DNA from: Rhodothermales bacterium
GTDB taxonomy: Bacteria > Bacteroidota > Rhodothermia > Rhodothermales > JANQRZ01
Direction of reading: 5' to 3'
Assembly (NCBI GenBank): GCA_039944855.1
Contig: JBDUXZ010000024.1
Span: forward strand, 124,001-188,000
DNA: 64,000 nt
Every line of letters begins with the position of its first letter. The first letter of the stretch is position 1. Position numbers and translations under genes: made by a program. Shown here piece by piece: positions 8,767 to 19,600 of the stretch. The notes under the pieces were generated by a model. The model was not told where the DNA came from and made no database searches. It saw only the letters and a program-made list of their open reading frames with translations.

Positions 8767-9650
8767 ACGCGGGCAGGCACGGGCGGGCGGGCGGCGGGTA
8801 ATGTGGTCCCGCGAAAGCGGACGAGGCCGAGCACGACGGCGAGGGCGACGAGGCCGAGGACGCCGGCGAGCGCCGCGCCGTACGCGAAGCAGATGAACAC
8901 GGGGAACAGCACGTTGACGGCGTAAAGCGTCGGTGCCCAGCGCGGCGCGGCGCGCAGCCCGCCGAGGAGCCGGTCGTACCCCCACATGATAACGAGCGAG
9001 GTCCCGAGCCAGCCGAGCCAGTTCACGAGCGGCATCCCGAAGAACACGCCGCCGCCGGGGTACGACCAGAAGCTCCACCCGCTGTGCGCGCCTGCCGTCA
9101 TCGCCGGGTCGAGCGCGACGTCCCACAGCACCATGAACACGGCCGCCGTCACGACCCGGCCCCATCGCCCGATCCCGAGCCGCCCGGCGAGGTCGTAGCT
9201 CAACAGCGACATCGCGTACCACGACGGCGGGATGAACCACGGCACGTGGTCCGCGATCTTCGCGCCGAGGAGGTCGCTGTAGACGTAGGCCCCAAACGGG
9301 AAGCCCGTCTGCGTCCCCACGAGCTCGGCCGCCGCGCCGATCGCGCTGCCCCAGAGGAGGAAGAGGACGGAGCGCCGCGCGCCCAGCGCCGGGAGGTAGA
9401 GCAGCAGCGTCAGGAGGGGCATCAGCGCCATGTACGCCCACGTCGAGCCCTTCACCATGTCGAGGAGGCCGACGCCGAGGTTCTGCGCGATCCATCCGAG
9501 GGCGACGGCCGCCTCGGCGGGGAAGAACGTCAGCAGCAACGTCCCCGCCACGCTGAACAAGATGGAGCCGACGAACACGCCGAACGCGACGGCGAACACC
9601 CGCTCGACGGGGCGCGGCGGGGCCGGGGAGAAGGGAGGCAAAGCGGGCAT
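8763..9650 (-). CDS. cruF: Carotenoid 1',2'-hydratase, CruF family
   Basis: A 295-residue polytopic membrane protein with about seven to eight hydrophobic helices. CruF-type signatures are GTQTGFPFGAYVYSDLLG, HVPWFIPPSWYAMS, WDVALDPAMT and YPGGGVFFGMPLVNWLGW. CruF adds water to the psi end of gamma-carotene-like pigments, making the hydroxyl that is later glycosylated. It starts at ATG 9650; the longer upstream frame has no credible N-terminus. It is the first gene of the carotenoid run and has a 339-base upstream region that must hold its promoter. Confidence 0.9.
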   Translation of the reverse strand: MPALPPFSPAPPRPVERVFAVAFGVFVGSILFSVAGTLLLTFFPAEAAVALGWIAQNLGVGLLDMVKGSTWAYMALMPLLTLLLYLPALGARRSVLFLLWGSAIGAAAELVGTQTGFPFGAYVYSDLLGAKIADHVPWFIPPSWYAMSLLSYDLAGRLGIGRWGRVVTAAVFMVLWDVALDPAMTAGAHSGWSFWSYPGGGVFFGMPLVNWLGWLGTSLVIMWGYDRLLGGLRAAPRWAPTLYAVNVLFPVFICFAYGAALAGVLGLVALAVVLGLVRFRGTTLPAARPPVPARV

Positions 9651-9989
9651 CGCGGGAGCGGTACGGACGGGGTGCGGACGGAAAGGGGCGGGCTCGACCG
9701 CGCGTGCGGTCGGGGAGTTCAACCCGAAGGCGGGCTCCCTGATCCGAGCGTTTTCAGGGTTCGGTGAAAGGAGGGCCGGAGGCGTCTTAAGCCAGCCGCG
9801 AGACGACGGGACAGAGGCGAGCACCGGCCCTCGCTTCGCGCTACCCGTCACGGGCCGTTCATACACATCGGACGAACGGCGCAGTGAAAAATCCGATCGG
9901 TCGAGGACAGAGTACGGCCGTGAGCGGACCCTGTGCCGGGAGTTCGACGTGTAGTGCGTCTACACTTCTCGCACGCACCTCTACGATTC
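9651..9989. other. Intergenic region between cruF and the DUF4235 gene
   Basis: 339 bases without a convincing gene, separating divergent units, so it should contain two promoters. The only clear structure is a small hairpin, GTGTAG (9949-9954) and CTACAC (9960-9965), just before the DUF4235 start. I could not identify confident -35/-10 elements. Confidence 0.5.
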
Positions 9990-10289
9990 ATGTCCGACCT
10001 CAACCCGACTCTCACCGACAAAGCGAAGTGGCTCGCGCTCGCCGTCGGTTCCGCCTTCATCGCTAGCTTCGCCGTGAAGAACCTCATCCGCGCCGGGTGG
10101 CGCACCGTCGCCGACGACGACCCGCCGCTGAACCCCGCCTCGCTCGACACCGATTGGAACGAGGCGATCACGTGGACGGTCATCACCGGCATCGCCGCCG
10201 GGCTCACGCGCCTCGTCGTCCGGCGCGGCGCCGCCGCCACGTGGCGGAACGTCACCGGCACGCACCCGCCGGGCCTCGAAACGCAGTAA
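9990..10289 (+). CDS. DUF4235 small membrane protein
   Basis: A 99-residue protein with two short hydrophobic segments: LALAVGSAFIASFAVKNLI near the N-terminus, and ITWTVITGIAAGLTRLVV before a basic stretch. This matches the DUF4235 family of small membrane proteins, whose function is unknown. It starts at ATG 9990 and ends 22 bases before the DAC-DsbA fusion gene, with which it may be co-transcribed. Confidence 0.75.
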   Translation: MSDLNPTLTDKAKWLALAVGSAFIASFAVKNLIRAGWRTVADDDPPLNPASLDTDWNEAITWTVITGIAAGLTRLVVRRGAAATWRNVTGTHPPGLETQ

Positions 10290-10311
10290 CCTCCACGCTC
10301 CCGATCCGCCC

Positions 10312-11490
10312 ATGCCCACCTCCAACCCCGACGCCCTCCGCGAAGTCTGCGCCGGCCGCAGCGGCGTCGACCCCGACACGCTCGAAGCCGTCGTCTCGCT
10401 CGCCGTCGAGATCGCGCGCGAGGGGCGGGAGGGGCGGAAGATCGGGACGCTCTTCGTCGTGGGTGACACCGACGCCGTGCTCGCGCAGAGCCGGCCGCTC
10501 GTGCTCGACCCGCTCTACGGCCACCCCGACGACGCCCGCCGCGTCGCCGACCCCGCCTTCCGCGAGACGGTCAAAGAGCTCGCCCAACTCGACGGCGGCT
10601 TCGTCGTCCGCAACGACGGCGTGGTCGTCTCCGCCGCGCGGTACATCGACGCCTCCTCCGACGGCGTCGACATCCCGCTCGGGCTCGGGAGCCGGCACAT
10701 GGCCGGGGCGTCGATCACGCTCCGCACCCAGTCCGTCGCCGTCGTCGCGTCGGAGAGTTCGGTCGTGCGGATGTTCGACCGGGGCGAGATCGTGGCCGAG
10801 ATTCTGCCCGAGCTGTGGATGCTCCGCCGCTACGCCGCCGACCTCGGCCTGCCGAGCCTCCTCGATGGCCGCGCCGAGCGCTCGCAGTCCGACGACGGCT
10901 CGGTGATCGTGAGCCGCCCGTCGAGCGCGCGCACCGGCCCCGCCGCCCGCGTTCCCGTGCAGGACCGCCGTACGCTCGCGCCGCCCGTCAGCGACCGCGA
11001 TCACCGCCTCGGGCCGGACGACGCGGCCGTGACCGTCCTCGTCTACGGCGATTTCGAGTGCCCGTACTGCGCCCGCGTCCACGGCCTGCTCGAGACGCTC
11101 CGCGACGAGCTAGGCGACGACCTCCGGCTCGCGTACCGGCACTACCCGCTCGTCCGCGTCCACCCGCACGCGCAGCGCGCCGCCGAGGCTTCGGAGGCCG
11201 CCGGGGCGCAGGGCCAGTTCTGGCCGATGCACGACGCCCTCACCGCCCACCACGACGCCCTCGGCGCCGACCGCATCGATGCGCTCGCCGCCGACCTCGG
11301 GCTCGACATGGAGCGGCTCCGCGAGCAACTCGCCACCCACGCCTTCGCCGACCGCGTCCGCGCCGACTACCGCAGCGGCGTGCAGAGCGGCGTCGACGCC
11401 ACGCCCGCGCTCTTCGTCAACGGGCAGCGCTACCCCGGCAAGCTCCGCCTCGACCCGCTGCGCGCGGCACTCGCCGCCGTCAGGGGTTGA
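10312..11490 (+). CDS. Fusion of diadenylate-cyclase (DisA_N) domain and DsbA-like thioredoxin domain
   Basis: A 392-residue two-domain protein. Residues 40-180 resemble the DAC domain that makes cyclic di-AMP: TLFVVGD, then LDGGFVVRNDGVVVSAARYI where DGA is expected, then GLGSRHMAGASI where RHR is expected, and SVAVVASES. A linker (about 185-230) leads to a DsbA/thioredoxin_4 domain with VLVYGDFECPYC (CPYC 250-253) and the cis-proline loop ATPALFVNG (363-371). There is no signal peptide, so both domains should be cytoplasmic. The DGA-to-DGG and RHR-to-RHM changes leave cyclase activity open. The joining of these domains is unusual; the DsbA part resembles those fused to NhaA-type antiporters elsewhere. 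Confidence 0.85.
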   Translation: MPTSNPDALREVCAGRSGVDPDTLEAVVSLAVEIAREGREGRKIGTLFVVGDTDAVLAQSRPLVLDPLYGHPDDARRVADPAFRETVKELAQLDGGFVVRNDGVVVSAARYIDASSDGVDIPLGLGSRHMAGASITLRTQSVAVVASESSVVRMFDRGEIVAEILPELWMLRRYAADLGLPSLLDGRAERSQSDDGSVIVSRPSSARTGPAARVPVQDRRTLAPPVSDRDHRLGPDDAAVTVLVYGDFECPYCARVHGLLETLRDELGDDLRLAYRHYPLVRVHPHAQRAAEASEAAGAQGQFWPMHDALTAHHDALGADRIDALAADLGLDMERLREQLATHAFADRVRADYRSGVQSGVDATPALFVNGQRYPGKLRLDPLRAALAAVRG

Positions 11491-11532
11491 GCGACTGCGG
11501 TACGGCAGCCAAGTTATTGTTTTAGCAGTATC

Positions 11533-11569
11533 ATCGAATAGTATTCGTTTCGGTTTAACGCTATTCGAT
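11533..11569. promoter_or_regulatory. Inverted CGAATAG sites upstream of the sensor kinase
   Basis: ATCGAATAG (11533-11541) and its exact reverse complement CTATTCGAT (11561-11569) flank the region just before the kinase start at 11585. A third half-site, TATTCG (11542-11547), makes a perfect CGAATA-G-TATTCG palindrome at 11535-11547. The stretch is locally AT-rich. This looks like an operator or the arms of a leader hairpin; which of these is not decidable from sequence. Confidence 0.5.
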
Positions 11570-11584
11570 AGATCGGGGAAGACG

Positions 11585-14093
11585 ATGCGCCCGTTCCTCC
11601 CGCCACTGCTCCTCGTCGCGCTCTGTGGGGCCTCGCTGATCGCCTGCTCGTCGGAGGGCGGCACGCACGACCCGAAGGCGCTCCCGTACACGCTCGTACC
11701 TGTCCGCAACCTCGGCATGGGGGTGCAGGCAGCGGACCTCAACGGAGATGGGATCGATGAGGTGGTGATCTCCAAATTGCCTGGCGGGCGACCACCAGGC
11801 GTGATGGCCGTATGGCTCCAGACCTACGACGGGCGGACCATCGAGCAGGCCAACTTCGAAGGCCAGATTCTGCGTCTGCACTTCCTCGATCTCGATGGGG
11901 ACGGCACTCTCGAAACCCTCGTCCCGTACATCCGCAGCGACTCCCTCTTCCTCGGTATCGTCGACGTGCGGGGCCGGAAGCGCGGCGGGTTCTTCCTCGT
12001 GGCGGGAGAGCCGCGGGAAGAGCCCGAAGGGGCGCTCCCCTGGGACCCGAATATCGAAGCGTTCTACGCCGTCGACGCCGACGACGATGCGAGAGGCGAG
12101 CTCGTGACCGTCGTCCAAACCGGGTACGCTCGGCTCCCCCGAGGCGTGCTGGTTCACGATCTGCCAGACGGCGAGCCGCTCGGGCAGGTCATCATCGGAG
12201 GTCGGCCGGAGTCCTCCTTCCTGAGCGATGTCGGTGGAGATGCTGCGCCGGAGCTAGTGGTGAGCACGTGGTCGCCGAACAACGGAGCGGTGGCCGGAGG
12301 CTTCGACGACGCGCACTCCTACGTCATCGCCTTCGATCTGAATCCGGCGCTAGAGGTGCGGTGGTCGAAGGAGACGGGCGGGCTATGGAGCGGGACCTAC
12401 GTTGCCTCCGCCGACTTCGACGGGGACGGGCACCGCGAACTACTGATATGCACCACGACGGCGTCCTCGAAGCCGGAAGAGGCGCGCTTCGAAATCGTAG
12501 AGTCGGGCACGGGGCGCACCCTCCGGCACCGAAGCATCGCCGAGCCGCTGCGATGGGCACTGGCCGTCGACTTGGATCGGGATGCCCAACCGGAGATCGT
12601 AGCCGTTCGGTCGCCGGACGAGGTGTGGGTCTTTGATGGACGGCTCGAACGGGTTCAGCGCCGCCGGATCGCACGGGAACTGGGGACCCTCGGCGTCTGG
12701 CCGGACATGGACGGCGACGGGGTGGACGAGCTTACGGTGGGCTCAACGGAGGGGGAACTGTTGCTCGACCCGGCGCTTCGAGTGAAGGCGATCATGCCCG
12801 GCGAGGTTGTCGGCGTCATGCGACGAGGGATCGGCCGGTCGCCGTACCTCCTCGTCGGACACGGGGAGCAGGTCTGGGCGATGGAACTCGTCGAGAACCG
12901 GCTCTGGTGGGTCTACCGGTACGGGCCGCTCGCGCTGTGGGTGCTCGGGGTCGCCGGTGCGCTCGGGGCCGTGGCGGGCGGACGTTCCCTCTACCAGCGC
13001 ACTCGATTGCTGGAGCGGGTCTACCCCGTCGCCGTGGACGGGGCGGCGAACGGAGTGCTCGTGCTCGACGACGCCGGGCGCATCGTGCTGATGAACGCTG
13101 CCCTGTGCGAGTGGCTCGGGCTTGCCGAGGCGCGGCCGGTGAAGGGGGGGGCGGTCGGCGCGGTGCTCGGCGAGGCCCCCGCCCTTGCTGCGTTCCTCCG
13201 TCAAGCGCTCGCCGATGACCCACCCCGCCACCACGCCGAAGAGGTGGCGCTGGGGGCGAACGGGCAGCAGCACGTCCACTACGTCGCGGCCGATCCGGTC
13301 GCCCTCCAGAACGGGCGCGCCCCGCACTGGCTCGTCACCCTCGCGCCGGGCCGACGGGACGCTACCTACCTCGACGCTCGGCTGTGGGCGGCGATGGCCG
13401 AGGAGATCACCCACAAGCTCCGCAATGCGCTCGGAGCCATCTTGCTGGAGGCCGAGGAATTGCAAGTCGCCTACCGGCAGCAGGCCCCGGCGTCGTCTGG
13501 GACTCTCGACCCGTACACCGAGCGTATCGCCGAACGCGTCAACACACTCCGACGGGAGACGCTTCAACTCCTGAGCATCCACGACGTGGAGGCCCTTACC
13601 CTCACCCGGTCGGACCTCAGCAGCGTGGTGCGCGACGTGGAGGAGACCCTTGCGCGGGACCGCCCGCCCCGTGCCGAGCTTCGTTTCCGGCTGGAAGACG
13701 GGCTCCCGGCCGTCGCCGTAGATCGAGAGCGGATGCAGGCCGCGCTGGAAAACCTCGTCTCGAACGCCTTCCGCGCCGTCAGCGGCGGGGGCATCGTCAC
13801 GGTCTCCACCTACGCGGTACCGAATTTGCAGCGGGCACAGACAGCCTTCGAACCGGCCGACTACGCGGTGCTGGAGGTCCGGGACAACGGGACGGGGATC
13901 GCACCAGCGGACCTCCGCTCCATCTTCGAGCCGGGCTTCTCGACCGCCGAGTTCGGGACGGGCCTCGGGCTGGCGCTCGTACAGCGCATTGCCGCACACC
14001 ACGGCGGCTTCGTCAAGGTGGAGAGCGAAGCGGGCGTCGGCTCGCTCTTCAGCCTCTATCTCCCCGTCGCAGACGCAGGACCCGTCCAACGGA

Positions 14094-14101
<8 letters not shown>
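11585..14101 (+). CDS. Hybrid sensor histidine kinase with extracytoplasmic FG-GAP propeller
   Basis: An 838-residue kinase. Residues 1-21 look like a lipoprotein signal (lipobox LIAC, Cys21). Residues 40-440 hold about six calcium-loop repeats of the FG-GAP/VCBS type (DLNGDGIDEV, DLDGDGTLET, DFDGDGHREL, DMDGDGVDEL), suggesting a beta-propeller outside the cytoplasm. One membrane helix follows (about 447-465), then a PAS-like segment (about 480-580), the dimerisation box EEITHKLRNALGAI (His near 607), and a HATPase domain with ENLVSNAFRA, DNGTGIAP and GTGLGLALV. It overlaps the response-regulator start by 8 bases, so the two form a pair. The ligand is unknown. Confidence 0.88.
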
Positions 14102-15578
<1,477 letters not shown>

Positions 15579-15813
15579 CCCGACGTTGCAGCGACGCGAC
15601 AGTTTGGAGCAGCGCGATGATGCACGGTTGCACCACGGGCATCGGCGGGTTGCTCGGCTCGGTGAGGGTGAGCCGCCGCGATAGTGCGGCCCGCTCTTTC
15701 AGTGCTGAACTTTAAAGGTTTAGTAGGGGGGAGGACCTGCTGTGGCATCCGGTTTGAACAGCCGGGAGGGGGACGACGCATTCCATCTCGCTCAGCCATC
15801 GCCCAGAGGCCCT

Positions 15814-17058
15814 ATGCAACACGCTACGCTGACCGCACTCGCCCTGTGTCTATTCATCCCGTGGCCTGTGTTCGCCCAAGAGGCGGGCACTCAACACGTG
15901 GGAGTGGAGGGGAGTACATCCGCTCCCGACGCTTCCCTGTCCATCATCCCACAGGCGGACTGGCGAGGCGGTCTCTGGACCACGCCCGGTTCCGAGTTCG
16001 AGGCCTCGCGCTCGGACACGACGGAGGCGGCCACCATCGAACTGAGGAGCGGGTTCTTTCAGGCCGACCAGTTCGTCTACGGGGAGAACAAACCGCAGAA
16101 AGTGTTCACCACGTTCGGCCTCCGGTCCGAGTTCAAGCAGGTCATGGGGGCCCACCCGGAGGCGCTTCAGGCGGCGGAGGGGGCGGGCTCCTACAAGGCG
16201 CTTGCGCTTGCTGGGAGCGTAGCGACGCTGCTCGGCTCCGTGCTCTACCTGTCCAACACCCTCAGCGACGCGAACGAGATCGACCAGGGCAACCTGGAGA
16301 CCTCCGACAACGGGGGGGCGTTCGGCCTCATGATTGGCGGAGCCGTCGTGAGTGGGATAGGGGGGCTGATGGCCCGTTCCCGCGTCCGAGAGGGCGTCCG
16401 CATTTTCAACGAACGGCAAGCAGCGGACGAGTCGCCAAACAGAGCCGAGCCGGTCGTTCGGAACGAGGAGGTAGCGCCGAGTTCCGAGGCGGCGAGTCCA
16501 GTGGCAGAGACGCAGAGAGCACCCGTCGAAGCACGGCCCGCCGGGCTGGAGTCGTGGTACACCTACTGGGGGCTCGGCTGGGCCAATCCCGGCTACCCCG
16601 GTGAGGTGGATCAGACGCTCGATGTGCTACGAGATCTGGATGGTGTGAGCAACCTCACGCTTGGCCTCGACCTGCTCGGCTTCTACTTCCCGCTCGGCGG
16701 CGACAAGACGATCGTGGGCGGCATTGTCAACGCGGCCGGGGAGCGGTTCGAGGTCGAGGGGGAGTCGTTCCAGATCAACCAGTACCTGTACTCGGCCAGC
16801 GTGATGCACTTCTTCAACCAGTACGTCGGGCGTGGCTTCTTCGCACGCGGCGACGTGGGGCTGGCGCGGGTCGCGGTGGACAGTTCGTTCGGTGAGGACG
16901 GGGCGAGCGAGAGCGGCTTCGGCTTCCTCCTCGGCGGCGGCTACGCCTTCCCCGTGACCGCAGGCACGCGCCTGTTGCTCAACGCGAACTTCGCCCGCCG
17001 GAGCGTCGAAGGCGAGAGCTACAGCGCCTTCAGCCTCAGCCTCGGCGGGCTGTTCTGA
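15814..17058 (+). CDS. Outer-membrane beta-barrel-like protein
   Basis: A 414-residue secreted protein of unknown function. A signal peptide (ending near PVFAQ) is followed by a region with two glycine-rich hydrophobic stretches (ALAGSVATLLGSVLYL; AFGLMIGGAVVSGIGGLMA). A disordered Pro/Ala/Glu linker of about 50 residues comes next. The C-terminal third has alternating polar/apolar strands, each ending in an aromatic residue (YTYWGLGWANPG, SVMHFFNQYVGRGFF, FSLSLGGLF). The final phenylalanine is typical of barrel strands recognised by BamA. It lies 235 bases downstream of the NtrC-type regulator. It starts at ATG 15814, preceded by GAGG. Confidence 0.7.
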   Translation: MQHATLTALALCLFIPWPVFAQEAGTQHVGVEGSTSAPDASLSIIPQADWRGGLWTTPGSEFEASRSDTTEAATIELRSGFFQADQFVYGENKPQKVFTTFGLRSEFKQVMGAHPEALQAAEGAGSYKALALAGSVATLLGSVLYLSNTLSDANEIDQGNLETSDNGGAFGLMIGGAVVSGIGGLMARSRVREGVRIFNERQAADESPNRAEPVVRNEEVAPSSEAASPVAETQRAPVEARPAGLESWYTYWGLGWANPGYPGEVDQTLDVLRDLDGVSNLTLGLDLLGFYFPLGGDKTIVGGIVNAAGERFEVEGESFQINQYLYSASVMHFFNQYVGRGFFARGDVGLARVAVDSSFGEDGASESGFGFLLGGGYAFPVTAGTRLLLNANFARRSVEGESYSAFSLSLGGLF

Positions 17059-17110
17059 GGGCTCAAATCAAGTGCAGATACACCGACACGAAATACGACG
17101 AGGCTCTACC

Positions 17111-19000
17111 ATGCGAATCAATACAAGGCGCACACTCTGCATCCAAACGATCTTTTGCAGCCTGTTCCTCTCGGGCCTCGTGCTCCTCACCCTCCCTGCT
17201 GCCGCGACGCAAGCCGATACGCTGTGGTCTGAGAATTGGGAAGGCGACTTCACTGACAACTGGTTCGTGGACAACGGTTCCTGGGAGGTAGGCGAGCCGA
17301 CGAGCGGGCCGGGCAGCGCCTACGAAGGGGGGAACGTAGGGGCTACGGTGCTTGACGGGGACTACTCCGACTCTGCGCCCGACAGCCGGCTCATCCGTTT
17401 TACATCCTTCGTAGTCCCCTCGGCGGAAATGAACCCGGCGCTGCGATTCTGGCACTACGTGAGCTTCGGTGGCGGCGACTTTGGGCGGGTGGATATCAGC
17501 ACGGACGGAGGAAACATATGGGAATCGCTTTCGCCGAATTATTTCCCACACAGCACGGAGCGGTGGACGAACCCTCGGCTCGATCTCAGCGCCTATGCGG
17601 GGCAGGAGGTGCAACTCGCCCTCTTCTTCCATTCCGAAAACCTCGGGGGTGGGAGCGCGGACCCCAGCTCCGGTTGGTACGTCGACGATATTGCCGTCAT
17701 TACGGGTCCGCCTCTGGAATTCGATAACCCACAGAATTGGGAGGCTGGTATTGGCGATTGGGTCGTCGCTGAGCTCGGCACATGGGAAGTAGGGGAGCCC
17801 ACGAGCGGCCCGGGAGGTGCCTTTGCAGGAACGCAGGCCGCGGCCACAATACTCGATGGGAATTATGCCGACTCTGCGCCGGACAGCCGCCTGATCAGCC
17901 CACTCTTTACAGTCCCTGCCTTAGCTGAGAACCCACGGCTGAGGTTCTGGCATTGGTGGAGCTTTGGCGGTGGCGACTATGGGCGCGTCGAGATCAGCAA
18001 CGACGGGGGTACGATGTGGGAAGCTCTATCGCCGAACTACACCTCCCATAGCACGAGCCGCTGGACGAGGCCGTTGCTCGATCTCAGCGCCTATGCGGGG
18101 CAGGAGGTGCAACTCGCCCTCTTCTTCCATTCCGAAAACCTCGGGGGTGGGAGCGCGGACCCCAGCTCCGGTTGGTACGTCGACGATATTGCCGTCATTA
18201 CGGGCTCCCTCCCTCCGGTGAACATCCCAGAAGGTTGGGAAACGGGTGTTGGAGGGTGGCATGCTGACTTTGGGACGTGGGAGGTTGGTATCCCCACAAG
18301 CGGGCCGGGAAGTGCTAATACAGGGGAGCAAAGCGCCGCCACGATCTTAGATGGTAACTACTCCGATTCCGCATTAGATAGTCGACTCATCAGCCCAGTC
18401 TTCGTACTCGACGGTACTGCGACTTCTCGTGTTTGCTTCTGGCACTGGTTCAGCTTCGGAGGAGGCGACTTCGGGGAAACACAGATCCGAGAGATAGGAG
18501 GCGAATGGACGACCATCGGTGGACCGTTCACGAGCAATAGTAGTGGAGTCTGGACCTTCTTCTGCACCAGCTCTCTACCTGCTTACGCGGGGCAGGAGGT
18601 GCAACTCGCATTCTTCTTCCACTCCGAGAACCTTGGGGGTGGGAGCGCAGATCCCGGCGTCGGATGGTACATCGACGACATCGGTGGGCTCGTTACCGTT
18701 GCCTCGGAAGAGCAAGCCACCTCAGGCTCTTGGAACCTCCGTGGCGTGTATCCGAACCCCTTTGCTAGGGAGACCATCTTCGCTTTCTTTCTACCGGGAT
18801 CAGCGGAGGTTATGCTCCGTGTATTCGACGTGCTCGGGCGCGAGGTGGGGACGGTGACGCCGGGGCTGTTGCCGGCGGGCGAGCACCGAATCCCGTGGCG
18901 CGCGGCGGGGCTGGCGAGCGGAGTCTACCTCTACCGCGTCGAGGCGAGGATGCCCGGCGGGACGGAGGTGCGGTCGGGGCGGCTCACGGTGATGCAGTGA
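17111..19000 (+). CDS. Type IX secreted protein with three MAM-like repeats
   Basis: A 629-residue exported protein. After the signal peptide (to about residue 33) come three repeats of about 166 residues, each beginning with WEVGxPTSGPG and LDGxYSDSAxDSRLI and ending with YAGQEVQLAxFFHSENLGGG and GWYVDDI. This jelly-roll layout is of the 'choice-of-anchor'/MAM type and is usually adhesive. The last 80 residues form a type A sorting domain (VYPNPFARET, LRVFDVLGREV, LASGVYLYRVEA), which sends proteins through the type IX system to the cell surface. Repeats 1 and 2 share a perfectly identical 129-bp segment. Composition is less GC-rich than in neighbouring genes. Confidence 0.85.
   Translation: MRINTRRTLCIQTIFCSLFLSGLVLLTLPAAATQADTLWSENWEGDFTDNWFVDNGSWEVGEPTSGPGSAYEGGNVGATVLDGDYSDSAPDSRLIRFTSFVVPSAEMNPALRFWHYVSFGGGDFGRVDISTDGGNIWESLSPNYFPHSTERWTNPRLDLSAYAGQEVQLALFFHSENLGGGSADPSSGWYVDDIAVITGPPLEFDNPQNWEAGIGDWVVAELGTWEVGEPTSGPGGAFAGTQAAATILDGNYADSAPDSRLISPLFTVPALAENPRLRFWHWWSFGGGDYGRVEISNDGGTMWEALSPNYTSHSTSRWTRPLLDLSAYAGQEVQLALFFHSENLGGGSADPSSGWYVDDIAVITGSLPPVNIPEGWETGVGGWHADFGTWEVGIPTSGPGSANTGEQSAATILDGNYSDSALDSRLISPVFVLDGTATSRVCFWHWFSFGGGDFGETQIREIGGEWTTIGGPFTSNSSGVWTFFCTSSLPAYAGQEVQLAFFFHSENLGGGSADPGVGWYIDDIGGLVTVASEEQATSGSWNLRGVYPNPFARETIFAFFLPGSAEVMLRVFDVLGREVGTVTPGLLPAGEHRIPWRAAGLASGVYLYRVEARMPGGTEVRSGRLTVMQ
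17578..17706 (+). repeat. 129-bp direct repeat, copy 1
   Basis: Bases 17578-17706 recur without a mismatch at 18076-18204, exactly 498 bases (166 codons) downstream in the same frame. It encodes the LDLSAYAGQEVQLAL to AVITG part of the repeat unit. Confidence 0.9.
18076..18204 (+). repeat. 129-bp direct repeat, copy 2
   Basis: The second copy of the intragenic repeat at 17578-17706. The flanking parts of the two repeat units have clearly diverged, while this segment is identical. This points to recent gene conversion or duplication. Confidence 0.9.
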
Positions 19001-19049
19001 TTGGGGCAAAGCGTGAGAGGGAGCACGAGCAACGAACGATCACAACACG

Positions 19050-19475
19050 ATGACGGCCATGCGACGACACCTCCAGCTAGGCTTTTGCACCGCATTACTC
19101 ACCGTCGGTCTACTCGCGGGGGGGTGCGACAGCAGCGAAGAAGGATCGGACACGCCGCCGGAGGGGTTCACGCTCGTCGGGGCGTGGGAGGTCACGGCGA
19201 TCGAGGGCGCGCCGGGTTCGGTGGACGGCTCCAACAGCACGTGGACACTCCGGGAGAACGGGACCTACTCGTGGTTCCTCGACCTCCCGCCCTTCGACCT
19301 CAGCGGCGGCGGGAACTACAGCCTCGACGGGGGCACGCTCACTGTCAGCGGTGTCGTTGCTAACACCGTTCTCTCCGAAGCGACCGACGGTCGGGTAGCA
19401 CTCTCGTTTGGGAGCAACACGTTCAGCTTCCGCGACGACGACGGAGACCGATGGACCTACCGAAGGGCGGAGTGA
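19050..19475 (+). CDS. Lipoprotein with lipocalin-like beta domain
   Basis: A 141-residue lipoprotein with lipobox LAGGC near residue 26. The mature part is short and strand-rich: LVGAWEVTAI, NSTWTLRENGTYSWFL, GGNYSLDGGTLTVSGV and FGSNTFSFRDDDGDRWTYRR. This pattern is seen in lipocalin-like or DUF4488-type domains of Bacteroidota lipoproteins. An alternative ATG at 19059 would remove three residues. It follows the type IX secreted protein by 49 bases on the same strand. Function unknown. Confidence 0.75.
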   Translation: MTAMRRHLQLGFCTALLTVGLLAGGCDSSEEGSDTPPEGFTLVGAWEVTAIEGAPGSVDGSNSTWTLRENGTYSWFLDLPPFDLSGGGNYSLDGGTLTVSGVVANTVLSEATDGRVALSFGSNTFSFRDDDGDRWTYRRAE

Positions 19476-19600
19476 GGGGGCGATGCAGCCGAGGCCCGTG
19501 CGGTCGGGAGCTCCTGCCTCTTGCGTAAGCCGAGTGGCGTGGCATGGGAAACCGTTGCTTCGGGTGATGGTTGGCAGCAGCCCCTACGCCGTCTGTTGCC

